From: JBGTLW01 sp041743835
GTDB lineage: Bacteria > Planctomycetota > Phycisphaerae > Phycisphaerales > Phycisphaeraceae
Direction of reading: 5' to 3'
Assembly: GCA_041743835.1 (NCBI GenBank)
Contig: JBGTLW010000397.1
Coordinates: 1 to 11,917 of the forward strand
Length of the DNA: 11,917 nt
Shown here in pieces: positions 1-6,786 of the stretch. Made by a program: the position numbers and the translations under genes. The notes under the pieces were generated by a model, which saw only the letters and a program-made list of their open reading frames with translations, was not told the origin of the DNA and did not search any database. Every line of letters starts with the position of its first letter. Position 1 is the stretch's first letter.

Positions 1-549
1 CCCAACGCCGACCTGCCCAAGCACACCACCAAGCGCCAGCTCAACCCGCCGGGCGTCCACGGCTTCCGCAGCCGGAGGCTCCGCGACTACGGCGTCCGTC
101 TCAACGAGAAGCAGAAGCTGCGGTTCCACTACAACGTCCTGGAGAAGCAGTTCCGCCTCTATCTGGACAAAGCTTCCCACATGAAGGGCAACACCGGCGA
201 CGTGCTCCTCCGTCTGCTCGAGCAGCGGCTGGACAACGTCATCCGTCGCCTGGGCTGGGCCCGTTCAATCTGGGCTGCACGCCAGCTCGTGTCCCACGGC
301 CACGTGCTGCTCAACGGCCACAAGACCGACATCGCCTCGGCGCAGGTCGGGCTCGGTGACGTAATCACCCTCAAGCCGGGCATCCATAAGCTCGTGCGCG
401 AGAACATGGAATCCCTCCCCGGCCACGAGGCCCCCGAGTGGCTGACCTTCGACCCCTCCTCGCTCACCGCGACTGTCGTGGCTGTGCCCACCCAGGACCA
501 GGTGCCTTTCGACGTGAACATGAACCTGATCATCGAGTTCTATCGCTAA
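1..549 (+). CDS. rpsD: 30S ribosomal protein S4, 5'-truncated by the window edge
   Basis: S4 binds 16S rRNA early in small-subunit assembly and in many bacteria represses its own operon. The reading frame is open from base 1 and gives 182 residues before the TAA at 547-549. S4 proteins are usually about 200 residues, so roughly the first 20 are missing. The visible part carries the family core: the NPPGVHGFRSRRLRDYGVRL segment near the start, then KQKLRFHYNVLEKQFRLYL, then the S4 RNA-binding domain around visible residues 70-130 (LLRLLEQRLDNVIRRLGWA, followed by ARQLVSHGHVLLNG), and the ending NMNLIIEFYR, which matches the usual S4 C-terminus. An ATG at 181 is internal to the domain fold and is not the start. 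No other ribosomal protein gene follows; the next gene is convergent. The identification is from sequence recognition and is secure. Confidence 0.97.
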   Translation, partial: PNADLPKHTTKRQLNPPGVHGFRSRRLRDYGVRLNEKQKLRFHYNVLEKQFRLYLDKASHMKGNTGDVLLRLLEQRLDNVIRRLGWARSIWAARQLVSHGHVLLNGHKTDIASAQVGLGDVITLKPGIHKLVRENMESLPGHEAPEWLTFDPSSLTATVVAVPTQDQVPFDVNMNLIIEFYR

Positions 550-604
550 GCGCAAGCGTACGAATTCTGGTTGATGCTGAAGAAGCAGAGGTGCCCGGCA
601 ACGC

Positions 605-619
605 TTGTGCTCAGCACAA
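605..619 (+). terminator. weak hairpin downstream of rpsD
   Basis: TTGTGC and GCACAA pair across a three-base TCA loop, 56 bases after the rpsD stop. There is no T-run after it, so at best it is a Rho-dependent or processing-type 3' structure for the rpsD transcript. The stem is only 6 bp and could be chance. Confidence 0.25.
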
Positions 620-677
620 AGTGGGCGCTTCGTGCAGCGGCAGTCATGCCAACTACACTGACATGAGTGGTGTGCTA

Positions 678-728
678 GGTCTCGTGCCGCAGCCGAGACC
701 CGGTGCGGCAGTCTGTCAACGGGTCTCG
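678..728. repeat. overlapping inverted repeats between convergent genes
   Basis: Three mutually exclusive stems share the same bases. GGTCTCG (678-684) pairs with CGAGACC (694-700). CGAGACCC (694-701) pairs with GGGTCTCG (721-728), which lies in the last codons of the lipoprotein gene. TGCCGCA (685-691) pairs with TGCGGCA (704-710). The position between convergent rpsD and the lipoprotein gene suggests a bidirectional transcript-end structure, but neither strand has a T-run, so the role is inferred. Confidence 0.5.
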
Positions 729-1756
729 TCGTAGGGGTACACGCCGACGGGCTTGCCCTTCAGCGAACCGGTCCAGAAGCCGTAGCGCTCCGCCCATCGT
801 TTGCCGGGGCTGTAGTTCACCTTGATTTCTTGGCCGGTGTAGTCCTCGCGCAGGACGTGCTCCACTTTGGCGATCTCGCCGGGCTCGATCCGCACGATCG
901 CAAACAGCACCTCGCTGGGGACCACGCCTTGGAAATCATTGAAACTGCCAATCGCGATTTCCTGCGGCTTGATGCCTTTATTGATCACAATGCTGGTGAA
1001 GGTGCGGGTGGCGACGTTCACCGGCACGTCGCCGGTGTTTTTGATGTACACCTCGAGCTTGGTCCGGTTCACGCCCTCGGGGCGGACGATGTAGGCATTG
1101 ACCCGGAAGATGCTCAGCTTGACGGTCGGCTCGGGCTCGGGCCAGCCCGCCCAGACCTCTGGCGGGCAGTCGGGCATCGGGGCATCCATTGCACTGGCGC
1201 TGCCCACCCCACGGGACTCGGTATATCCGAGATGGAAGTGGCGAAGCTTGCCACCTTCATAACCATCCGCGTGGATGATGTATTGGCCGCTTTCGACAGG
1301 CGACACGACGAACGTGTGCCGGAGCATCGCACCAAGATTCCAGTATCTACGACAGGCCTTCTGCATCTCTTCGTAGAGCTGGGGATCGAGCCCGTCCACC
1401 TCGGGGAAGGAGAAGGGCTTGGGCGTGATCTGCTCCTGCTTGCGGAATCGCTTCCACTGCCCGCCCCCAACCCCCTCGCGGATGTAGCCCAGTTGGACCC
1501 AGTCTAACTCCGGCTCCAACGCCTTGAAAAATGCCCGGCGGGACAACCCGGCAACCCCCTGATCGTTGATCTCAAAGATCACATCCCCCGCCATCAGCCC
1601 CACGCTGTGGGCCGACTTGCCCCGCACCACGTCGCGGATGAGATAGCCCTTCTCCGTTTGCTCCACGCTGATCCCCGCCCACGCCGGCGGCGGACTCGCG
1701 CAGCCGCTTGCAATCGCCATCAAAACCGTGAGGTGGAAAAGTCTGAGAGTGTTCAT
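716..1756 (-). CDS. PDZ-domain predicted lipoprotein of unknown function
   Basis: A 346-residue protein with an N-terminal export signal: Asn-Thr-Leu-Arg, then a hydrophobic stretch to residue 18, then Cys19 in the context IASGC, which fits a lipobox (the -3 residue is Ala, slightly off consensus). Mature protein would be lipid-anchored in the envelope. Residues about 27-95 look like a PDZ domain (WAGISVEQTEKGYLIRDVV, then SAHSVGLMAGDVIFEINDQG), a peptide-binding module found in secreted proteases and secretion proteins; no protease domain follows. Residues about 110-200 are unrecognised. Residues about 210-310 alternate hydrophobic and polar residues like a beta-sandwich (TKLEVYIKNTGDVPVN, then IEPGEIAKVEHVL). 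The start is supported by AGGGAG at 1768-1763, six bases before the ATG. It follows the rhamnosidase gene on the same strand after 136 bp with a hairpin between, so it probably has its own promoter. I cannot assign a function. Confidence 0.8.
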   Translation of the reverse strand: MNTLRLFHLTVLMAIASGCASPPPAWAGISVEQTEKGYLIRDVVRGKSAHSVGLMAGDVIFEINDQGVAGLSRRAFFKALEPELDWVQLGYIREGVGGGQWKRFRKQEQITPKPFSFPEVDGLDPQLYEEMQKACRRYWNLGAMLRHTFVVSPVESGQYIIHADGYEGGKLRHFHLGYTESRGVGSASAMDAPMPDCPPEVWAGWPEPEPTVKLSIFRVNAYIVRPEGVNRTKLEVYIKNTGDVPVNVATRTFTSIVINKGIKPQEIAIGSFNDFQGVVPSEVLFAIVRIEPGEIAKVEHVLREDYTGQEIKVNYSPGKRWAERYGFWTGSLKGKPVGVYPYDETR

Positions 1757-1823
1757 GAAAGACTCCCTGATCGCGTTGCTCTGTCAGACCGTGATACTCG
1801 CCATGTAAAATAACAGATCGTCA

Positions 1824-1849
1824 GACGCCGCGGTGACCTGCGCGGCGTC
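1824..1849 (-). terminator. strong stem-loop between rhamnosidase and lipoprotein genes
   Basis: GACGCCGCG (1824-1832) and CGCGGCGTC (1841-1849) form a perfect 9-bp GC-rich stem with an 8-base loop, 44 bases past the rhamnosidase stop codon on the minus strand. The bases after the stem in the minus direction are mixed, with a T-rich stretch (TTATTTT) only about 10 bases later, so it is an imperfect intrinsic terminator or an mRNA 3'-end stabiliser. Confidence 0.5.
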
Positions 1850-1892
1850 AATTAGCGGTCGCGCGCTGCCCATTCTGGCATCACACCCGAAC

Positions 1893-4217
1893 TCAAAGTG
1901 CAGCTTTAACCCGATGCTCGCCCGACGCGAGCGGGTTCGGTTCCTGCCCCGGCAGTTGCAGGCTTGCCTTGATGCCCTCGGGCACAACCACTTCGTAAGT
2001 CACCTCATCATCCACAATCGTCCAACGGCTTTCGATGACGCCGACGGCTGAGTCGAGCTGCGCGTGGCAGTGGCCCAGACGACGGTCCGGGTAGGGACGC
2101 AGGACCAGCTGTGGCCCGGCGTCCTCAGCTAAGTCCAGATCGATGCCCGCGAGGTTGCGGTACATCCAATCGCCCACAGCGCCGTAAGCGTAGTGGTTGA
2201 GGCTGTTCATGTTGACCTCCACGAAGCCACGCTCGGGGTGCCAGCTGTTCCACCGCTCCCACATCGTCGTCGCGCCGAGAGTGATGGGATAGAGCCAGCC
2301 GGGATACGTCTCGGTCAGCAGCAGGTCGCACGCAAGGTCGATGCGTCCGAACCGCGTGAGCACGGGGCACAGCAGCGGCGTGCCGAGGAAGCCGGTGGTC
2401 AGGTGGTGGTTGCGCTCGGCGAGCAGCGTGAGCAGATCGTCGAAGACTGCGTGGTGCTGCGCTTCGGGTAGCAGGTCAAACGCCAACGCCATCAGGTGCG
2501 CGGTTTGAGACCGGACGTTGACCCGTCCATCGGTCACATACAGCCGACGGAACGCGGCGACAGCGGCCTCGCGCGCACGGCGGGCGTGTTCGGCGTCGGC
2601 GTCGCGGCCGAGGATAGTGGCGATGCGCGAGAGAAGGCCCTGGGAGTAGGCGTGGTACGCGGTGCCGACCAAGGCCTTGGGCGATGCGTTGTCCATCGGG
2701 TTGTTCGAGTCGTTGTCGAGTGCGAGCCAGTCGCCATAGCCTGGGAAGATGCCGTGCTCGGGGTCGCCACGCACGCCGTCGCGTGCGGTATTCACCTGGA
2801 ACTGCGCCCACCGCCGCATGGTGTCGTAGCTCTCTTCGAGCAGTCGTTGGTCGCCGGTCGCGCGGTAGGCTTCCCACGGCACAACCACCACGGCATCCGA
2901 CCAGCCCGCGCCGCCGTCGTAGCTGCCGATGACGCTGGGCGCGACGCTGGGGATGCTGCCGTCGCTGCCCTGGCTGTCGGCCACATCGCCCATCCACTTC
3001 CTGAAGAAGTCGGCCGCGCTGTAGTTGAACAAGGCGGTCGGTGCGAACACCTGCGCGTCGCCGGTCCACCCCAGGCGTTCATCGCGTTGCGGGCAGTCGG
3101 TGGGCACTTCGAGGAAGTTTGAGCGCAGCCCCCAGACGATGTTGCTCTGCAACCGGTTGACCAGTTCGTACCCGGTCTCGAACGCGCCGATGCGCGGCAT
3201 GTCGTTGTGCATGACCAGGCCGGTGAGCGTGTCGCGGCCGAAGGGGGCGAAGCTGTCGGGCTGGTCGGCCTTGACGTGCTGTTTGTGGCACAACAGCTCG
3301 ACGTAACGGAAGCCGTGGAACGTGAAGCGGGGCGTCCACGTCTCTCCCTCGGCATCGCCGCGCAGGGTGTAGCTGTCGGTGGCGATGCACGAGCGCAGGT
3401 TGGACGTGTCCACAGCTCCGCCGCCGGGGGTCAGCACCTCCGCGTAGCGCAGTTGGACGGTGGCGCCCCGCGGGCCCTTCACGCGCAGCGTGACCTTGCC
3501 GGTGAAGTTCTGCCCGAAATCATAGACCCAGCGGGCACGCGACCAACAGTCCTGGATCCGGGTGGGATCAGCGGTCGGAGAGAGTTGCTCAGTGATGCGC
3601 ACCGGCGGTGCAGGGCTGACGGCCAACGCGGGCAGCGGGTCAGGCGTGGGGAGCTCGACCGCGTGCCATTGGGCGTCGGATTCGGTCGCGGCCGCGTGAC
3701 ACCAGTCATCGACCGCGAGCCTTGCGTCGTAGTGCTCGCCATCCATCAGGTCGGCCGAGCGGATGGGCCCCGCTAGCCAACACCAGTGCTCATCGGTCGC
3801 AATGAGTGTTGCTGAGCCGTCGGCCCCGACGATCCGCAACGCAGCGCGCAGCAGGGGGCGCCAGCCGTACTTCATCCCGCGATCGAAGTGCGCGACTTTC
3901 CCGGCGTACCACCCGTCGCCGAGCCAAGCGCCTAGCGTGTTATCGCCCTGCTGGAGGAGGTGCGTCACGTCGTAGGTCTGGACGTGAAGGCGCTTATTGT
4001 AGTCGGTCCAGCCCGGCCGTAGTTCCACGTCGCCGATGCGTTGGCCGTTGAGATAGGCTTCGTAAAGGCCCAGTGCGGTGATGGTCAGGGTCGCCTGTGC
4101 CGGTACCACAGGCAGCGTGAAGTGTCGTCGCAGCATCGGCGCAGGGGCGGCGGTGAGGCCGGTGCCCAGCAGCGGCGTGCCGATCCATCGGGCGCTATCG
4201 GGGAATACATCATTCAT
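1893..4217 (-). CDS. alpha-L-rhamnosidase, glycoside hydrolase family 78
   Basis: Predicted to hydrolyse terminal alpha-L-rhamnose from plant or algal glycans and glycosides by inversion. The 774 residues follow the family order: an N-terminal beta domain at about 40-195 (LGLYEAYLNGQRIGDVELRPGWTDY is split here as LYEAYLNGQRIGD, then LRPGWTDY), a second beta domain at about 205-330 (VYDFGQNFTGKV, HGFRYVEL), an (alpha/alpha)6 catalytic barrel at about 340-685, and a C-terminal beta domain to the end. Asp374, Glu380 and Asp387 in the DCPQRDERLGWTGD stretch have the spacing of the acidic residues in characterised GH78 enzymes, with Glu380 the likely general acid; Glu654 in TTMWERWNSW is the likely base. 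Many homologues have an extra N-terminal Ig/Fn3-like domain of about 100-150 residues, which is absent here. No signal peptide is visible, so it is probably cytoplasmic and would act on imported oligosaccharides. GAGAA at 4229-4225 is a modest ribosome site seven bases from the ATG. Confidence 0.95.
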   Translation of the reverse strand: MNDVFPDSARWIGTPLLGTGLTAAPAPMLRRHFTLPVVPAQATLTITALGLYEAYLNGQRIGDVELRPGWTDYNKRLHVQTYDVTHLLQQGDNTLGAWLGDGWYAGKVAHFDRGMKYGWRPLLRAALRIVGADGSATLIATDEHWCWLAGPIRSADLMDGEHYDARLAVDDWCHAAATESDAQWHAVELPTPDPLPALAVSPAPPVRITEQLSPTADPTRIQDCWSRARWVYDFGQNFTGKVTLRVKGPRGATVQLRYAEVLTPGGGAVDTSNLRSCIATDSYTLRGDAEGETWTPRFTFHGFRYVELLCHKQHVKADQPDSFAPFGRDTLTGLVMHNDMPRIGAFETGYELVNRLQSNIVWGLRSNFLEVPTDCPQRDERLGWTGDAQVFAPTALFNYSAADFFRKWMGDVADSQGSDGSIPSVAPSVIGSYDGGAGWSDAVVVVPWEAYRATGDQRLLEESYDTMRRWAQFQVNTARDGVRGDPEHGIFPGYGDWLALDNDSNNPMDNASPKALVGTAYHAYSQGLLSRIATILGRDADAEHARRAREAAVAAFRRLYVTDGRVNVRSQTAHLMALAFDLLPEAQHHAVFDDLLTLLAERNHHLTTGFLGTPLLCPVLTRFGRIDLACDLLLTETYPGWLYPITLGATTMWERWNSWHPERGFVEVNMNSLNHYAYGAVGDWMYRNLAGIDLDLAEDAGPQLVLRPYPDRRLGHCHAQLDSAVGVIESRWTIVDDEVTYEVVVPEGIKASLQLPGQEPNPLASGEHRVKAAL

Positions 4218-4259
4218 GGGGAGGTTCTCGGGGTGGGTTGGGTTGATGAGTTAGGGTGT

Positions 4260-4290
4260 GGTTCGAACAGACTATGGGGCGGGTTCGAAC
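4260..4290 (-). promoter_or_regulatory. paired GTTCGAAC palindromes, candidate operator for the rhamnosidase gene
   Basis: The perfect 8-bp palindrome GTTCGAAC occurs at 4261-4268 and 4283-4290, a centre-to-centre distance of 22 bp, about two helical turns, which puts both on the same DNA face. Both are preceded by G, so the 9-mer GGTTCGAAC repeats exactly. The right copy extends to CGGGTTCGAACTCG, a 14-bp palindrome with one mismatched pair. They lie 44-73 bp upstream of the ATG. A weak minus-strand -10 (CATAGT, 4276-4271) would sit between them. Regulator unknown. Confidence 0.45.
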
Positions 4291-4580
4291 TCGGAATTGA
4301 TTGGTTCTAGGCCACTCATAAGCCTTTGAGTGCGGAATGCGGTACCGGTGATCATCATGGCCGGTGCCTCATCCTACAAAACACAAGGCTGTTTAGGTCA
4401 TCGTGACCTCCGCCGCCAACCGCCTCACCGCATCACGATCGGTCCCCGCCCGCACCTGCCTGCGTCGGCCGTGCTCCTGATAACGCACGCACGACACCCA
4501 GCCGCGCAGATAGCACGACACAACCCCGACCCGGAAGCGGATTTTGCTGGACATCGAACTGTTCCGTGGAGAATCCCGCC

Positions 4581-4608
4581 GCTACAAGCCGCTACAAACC
4601 TGCTACAA
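4581..4608. repeat. three phased GCTACAA direct repeats
   Basis: GCTACAA occurs at 4581-4587, 4591-4597 and 4602-4608, at spacings of 10 and 11 bp, close to one DNA turn each. The array is 80 bp beyond the 3' end of tRNA-Ser. Such phasing fits cooperative protein binding; see findings. Confidence 0.6.
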
Positions 4609-4687
4609 ATCGGCGGTTCCAGGAACATCCCAGAGAATCCTGCACCTTTGTTGACAAACACTTACGTCAACGCAAGACGCAGAAAAG

Positions 4688-4777
4688 CGGAGAGGGCGGG
4701 ATTCGAACCCGCGGTAACGCTTTACGCGCTACGACGATTTAGCAAACCGTTGCCTTCAGCCACTCGGCCACCTCTCC
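4688..4777 (-). tRNA. tRNA-Ser (anticodon GCU)
   Basis: The minus strand reads GGAGAGG (4777-4771) for the 5' acceptor arm, paired with CCTCTCC (4695-4689), and G at 4688 as discriminator, the base expected for tRNA-Ser. The anticodon stem ACGGT/ATCGT encloses the loop TTGCTAA, so the anticodon is GCT (4743-4741), reading AGC and AGU. The T-arm GCGGGTTCGAATCCCGC is intact. A long variable arm, built on GTAGCGC and GCGTTAC, marks it as class II and gives the 90-base length typical of serine tRNAs. CCA is not encoded. It is transcribed in the same direction as the dehydrogenase gene but from its own promoter. Confidence 0.98.
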
Positions 4778-4790
4778 GGAGGTATGCGGC

Positions 4791-4819
4791 ATTGTACGGG
4801 CAACCGCGACGCCGCTCAA
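4791..4819 (-). promoter_or_regulatory. sigma-70 type promoter of tRNA-Ser
   Basis: On the minus strand TTGAGC (4819-4814) is followed after exactly 17 bp by TACAAT (4796-4791), five of six -10 positions matching consensus. Initiation would fall near 4784, just before the mature tRNA 5' end at 4777. The position and spacing make this the best promoter in the window. Confidence 0.75.
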
Positions 4820-4860
4820 CGCGATACTTTTCTCTATGCCCGCACCCGTCGGGCCCGGCG

Positions 4861-5832
4861 TCAACGCCAATCGAAGAGGGTCGTCAGCGTGTCGGTTTTC
4901 TGCTCGGCTAGCGCGGCGTAGACCCGTGGGGCTTGAGCTGGGGCGATGGTCCCGTAGAGGCCAGTCACATCCACCCGGCCGTCCGCCAGCCACGTGAGCG
5001 CGGTGGCCATATTGCCAAACGTGCTGCCCACTCGTCCGTCTGTGGCGTGCCGGGCGATGCGCCACTCTGACCCGCCGTGAATTGTGAGATTCCTGCGGAA
5101 GATGGTGTGGAGGAACGCGTTCATGTCCAGGTCCGTCCGCTTGGCCCACGGCACGCCGATGAGGAAGAGTTCGCCGTCCTTCCGCAAGGCTTTGGCGGCG
5201 TCGAGTGTCGCCTGCTCGTGGCCGGTGCATTCGAGCGCGGCGTGATAGGTCTGCCCCTCGGGTACCGCGGCGTGTACATGCTCGAAACCCTTGGCCTGGA
5301 GTATGGCCCGGCGTGCTTCATCGCGATCTACACCCGTGACCCGGTAGCCGACCGCCCGCAGGTTCTGGCACGCGAGGTGGCCCACCGGGCCAAGGCCGGT
5401 GACAAGCACGGTGTCTCCGAAGCGGGCTTGCATACGTGTGATGGAAGACATGCTCACCGCCATGAGTCTGGCGTGTACGGCGACGGCCGGGTCCAGTCCT
5501 TGGGGCACGGGGATCGCTGCGGGCCGATCACAGCGCTGGACGCTACGGTGTCCGCCGATGCCGTTGGGCCCGGAGCAGTAGACGCGGTCGCCGATCTTGA
5601 TATCGGCGATGGCATCGCCCACGGCCTGCACATCGAAGACCGCGACATAGCCGGGGCGGGCGGGGAACTGGTCGCCCAGGTAGTTGTTGTGGATTTCGGT
5701 GCCGGGGCTGATGAGCGAGACCACGGTTTGCCCCATCAGTTCATTGGCGGCCAGCGGCTTAGGGTCAAGCGCTTCTTCGACGAGCGCGGCCTCACGCTTG
5801 CGGTCCATCCGAACAACGCGCATGTGACTCAT
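4861..5832 (-). CDS. medium-chain dehydrogenase/reductase, sugar-dehydrogenase-like
   Basis: Predicted NAD(P)-dependent oxidoreductase of the MDR superfamily, probably oxidising a sugar or sugar-derived alcohol in the cytoplasm. The GroES-like N-terminal lobe is short. Where zinc MDR enzymes have the catalytic Cys, this protein has SLISPGTEIHNNYLG (SPGTE at 42-46). The four-Cys structural zinc lobe is also absent. The Rossmann fold begins at VLVTGLGPVGHLACQNL (GLGPVG at 146-151), with Asp near VTGVDRD as candidate cofactor-ribose binder. Length is 323 residues from the ATG at 5832-5830, which overlaps the stop of the upstream isomerase gene as ATGA, implying translational coupling. The frame is open upstream to an ATG at 5997, but that would run through the isomerase gene and adds an Arg/Pro-rich non-conserved tail. 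An ATG three codons later (5823) is a possible alternative. Substrate is not determined. Confidence 0.88.
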   Translation of the reverse strand: MSHMRVVRMDRKREAALVEEALDPKPLAANELMGQTVVSLISPGTEIHNNYLGDQFPARPGYVAVFDVQAVGDAIADIKIGDRVYCSGPNGIGGHRSVQRCDRPAAIPVPQGLDPAVAVHARLMAVSMSSITRMQARFGDTVLVTGLGPVGHLACQNLRAVGYRVTGVDRDEARRAILQAKGFEHVHAAVPEGQTYHAALECTGHEQATLDAAKALRKDGELFLIGVPWAKRTDLDMNAFLHTIFRRNLTIHGGSEWRIARHATDGRVGSTFGNMATALTWLADGRVDVTGLYGTIAPAQAPRVYAALAEQKTDTLTTLFDWR

Positions 5833-6665
5833 AGCGTGAACCCGTGCTGGGCCGCGACAGCGCGGAGGTGATCGGCGGCTAGCTGGTATTGCGTGGCGTC
5901 GGGCAGGTGCTCGAGCATCACGGGCAGGTCCGGGTCCAGCTTGGATAGGCCACGGAACAGGGCGACGTAGTCCAATCCGCCTGTGCCCGGCCGACACTCG
6001 TCGAGGTGGACCAATTGTTTCTGGTGGAGCGTGACATCCTTGATGTGTACGCTTTTGATGCGATGGCCGAGGGTGTCGATGACTTCACTCATCACGCTCG
6101 CGTTGTCATAGAACCGGCGGGGCGTGTTGATGAGATTCACGGGGTCGAAGTGGACGGCAAACGCATCCCGGTCGATCGCTGCGATCAGCTCCAGGTAGCT
6201 GGCGGCTGAGTCCGGCGGGCACCAACTCATCATCTCCAGCGTGTAGAACGTGCGGGTGGGTCGGACCTGATCGATGATGTTCTGGACTGTGCGCACAATC
6301 CGGTCGAAGCAGTCGGGGGTGTAGTTGCCCGCGTGGTGGCCGTGCCAGTCGTGCGGGTCCATCGAGCCGGCGATATTGACACAGCAGCGCGCCCCGAGGC
6401 GCTCGGCCAAGCTCAGCATGGCGACGCACTTGTCGATGGCCTTGGCGCGCTGGTCGGGGTCGGGGCTGATGGGGTTGGACCACGCACCGGTTTCAGCGAT
6501 GGGCAGGTCGTGCTCTACAGCCGCGGCCGCGTATGCGGCGATCTCGGCGTCCGCATCGGCCGGGTTCACCGGGCAGTACGCGGCCCGGTAGCCCGCATCA
6601 CGGTGCAGTTTCACCCAGTGCTCGGGTGATGTCGGTTTCTCGAATATCCTGCCGCCGATCCGCAT
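5829..6665 (-). CDS. sugar phosphate isomerase/epimerase-like TIM-barrel protein
   Basis: Member of the AP-endonuclease-2 / xylose-isomerase-like TIM-barrel superfamily, which includes sugar epimerases and inosose-type dehydratases that use a divalent metal. The 278 residues match the usual length. Candidate metal ligands in family order are Glu144 (YTLEMMSW), Asp174 (VHFDPVNLI), His207 (KSVHIKDV) and Glu252 (VMLEHLP), all present, so it should be catalytically competent. The start is fixed by AGGAGAA at 6677-6671, five bases from the ATG. It is the first gene of a two-gene operon with the dehydrogenase that follows by a 4-base overlap. An isomerase plus an MDR oxidoreductase is a common arrangement in oxidative sugar or inositol catabolism. 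The family cannot be narrowed to one substrate from sequence alone. Confidence 0.9.
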   Translation of the reverse strand: MRIGGRIFEKPTSPEHWVKLHRDAGYRAAYCPVNPADADAEIAAYAAAAVEHDLPIAETGAWSNPISPDPDQRAKAIDKCVAMLSLAERLGARCCVNIAGSMDPHDWHGHHAGNYTPDCFDRIVRTVQNIIDQVRPTRTFYTLEMMSWCPPDSAASYLELIAAIDRDAFAVHFDPVNLINTPRRFYDNASVMSEVIDTLGHRIKSVHIKDVTLHQKQLVHLDECRPGTGGLDYVALFRGLSKLDPDLPVMLEHLPDATQYQLAADHLRAVAAQHGFTL

Positions 6666-6688
6666 GATTGTTCTCCTGATGACTATGC

Positions 6689-6717
6689 AGAATACCCGGC
6701 CGGGTAGTACGGGTCCA
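6689..6717 (-). promoter_or_regulatory. candidate promoter of the isomerase-dehydrogenase operon
   Basis: On the minus strand TGGACC (6717-6712) lies 17 bp before TATTCT (6694-6689). Each hexamer matches four or five of six consensus bases. Transcription would start near 6682, leaving a leader of about 17 bases that contains the AGGAGAA ribosome site. Computed by eye only. Confidence 0.45.
6693..6706. promoter_or_regulatory. 14-bp perfect palindrome, candidate operator
   Basis: TACCCGGCCGGGTA is a perfect palindrome. It occupies most of the -35/-10 spacer of the predicted operon promoter on the minus strand and overlaps its -10 by two bases, a classical repressor position. It would also lie about 46 bp upstream of the start site of the divergent gene. 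A further CCCGGGT half-site follows at 6721-6727. Confidence 0.5.
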
Positions 6718-6730
6718 CGGCCCGGGTCTG

Positions 6731-6739
6731 TGGTATACT
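6731..6739 (+). promoter_or_regulatory. extended -10 promoter of the 251-residue gene
   Basis: TGG followed by TATACT (6734-6739) is a TGn-extended -10 element with five of six consensus bases. No good -35 is present at 17 bp, as is usual for extended -10 promoters. It gives a leader of about 40 bases to the ATG at 6787. Confidence 0.5.
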
Positions 6740-6786
6740 GACGGGATTACGCCCCGGCAGAAGCCGGCCACCCGGAGACCCGATCC

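Larger units (their letters stand above)
4218..4687. other. 470-bp gene-free region between rhamnosidase and tRNA-Ser
   Basis: No convincing coding region. It holds, from left to right: the rhamnosidase leader with paired GTTCGAAC palindromes (4261-4290), a 6-bp inverted repeat CACTCA/TGAGTG (4313-4332), a featureless stretch, three phased GCTACAA repeats (4581-4608), and a GTTGAC/GTCAAC inverted repeat (4650-4671) downstream of the tRNA. Its position at the 3' side of a tRNA gene makes it a plausible old integration site, but no integrase remnant is recognisable. Confidence 0.6.

Noticed and set aside
1784..1987. 67-residue minus-strand frame between rhamnosidase and lipoprotein
   Set aside because: Mostly shifted reading of the rhamnosidase 3' end and the hairpin; no ribosome site or family resemblance.
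4279..4290. T-arm-like GCGGGTTCGAAC, possible tRNA 3'-end duplicate
   Set aside because: Shares only 11 bases with the tRNA-Ser T-arm, lies in opposite orientation, and lacks acceptor-stem sequence; better explained by the GTTCGAAC palindrome.
4261..4290. LexA (SOS) box
   Set aside because: GTTCGAAC lacks the spaced half-sites of known LexA operators, and the downstream gene is a glycosidase.
4330..4911. 193-residue plus-strand open frame
   Set aside because: It contains RAGFEPAVT and RFSKPLPSATRPP, the well-known false translation of an antisense tRNA-Ser gene; the rest has no protein-like character.
4739..5230. 163-residue minus-strand frame ending in VAEWLKATVC
   Set aside because: The ending is the translation of the tRNA-Ser 5' half, and the rest is a shifted reading of the dehydrogenase gene.
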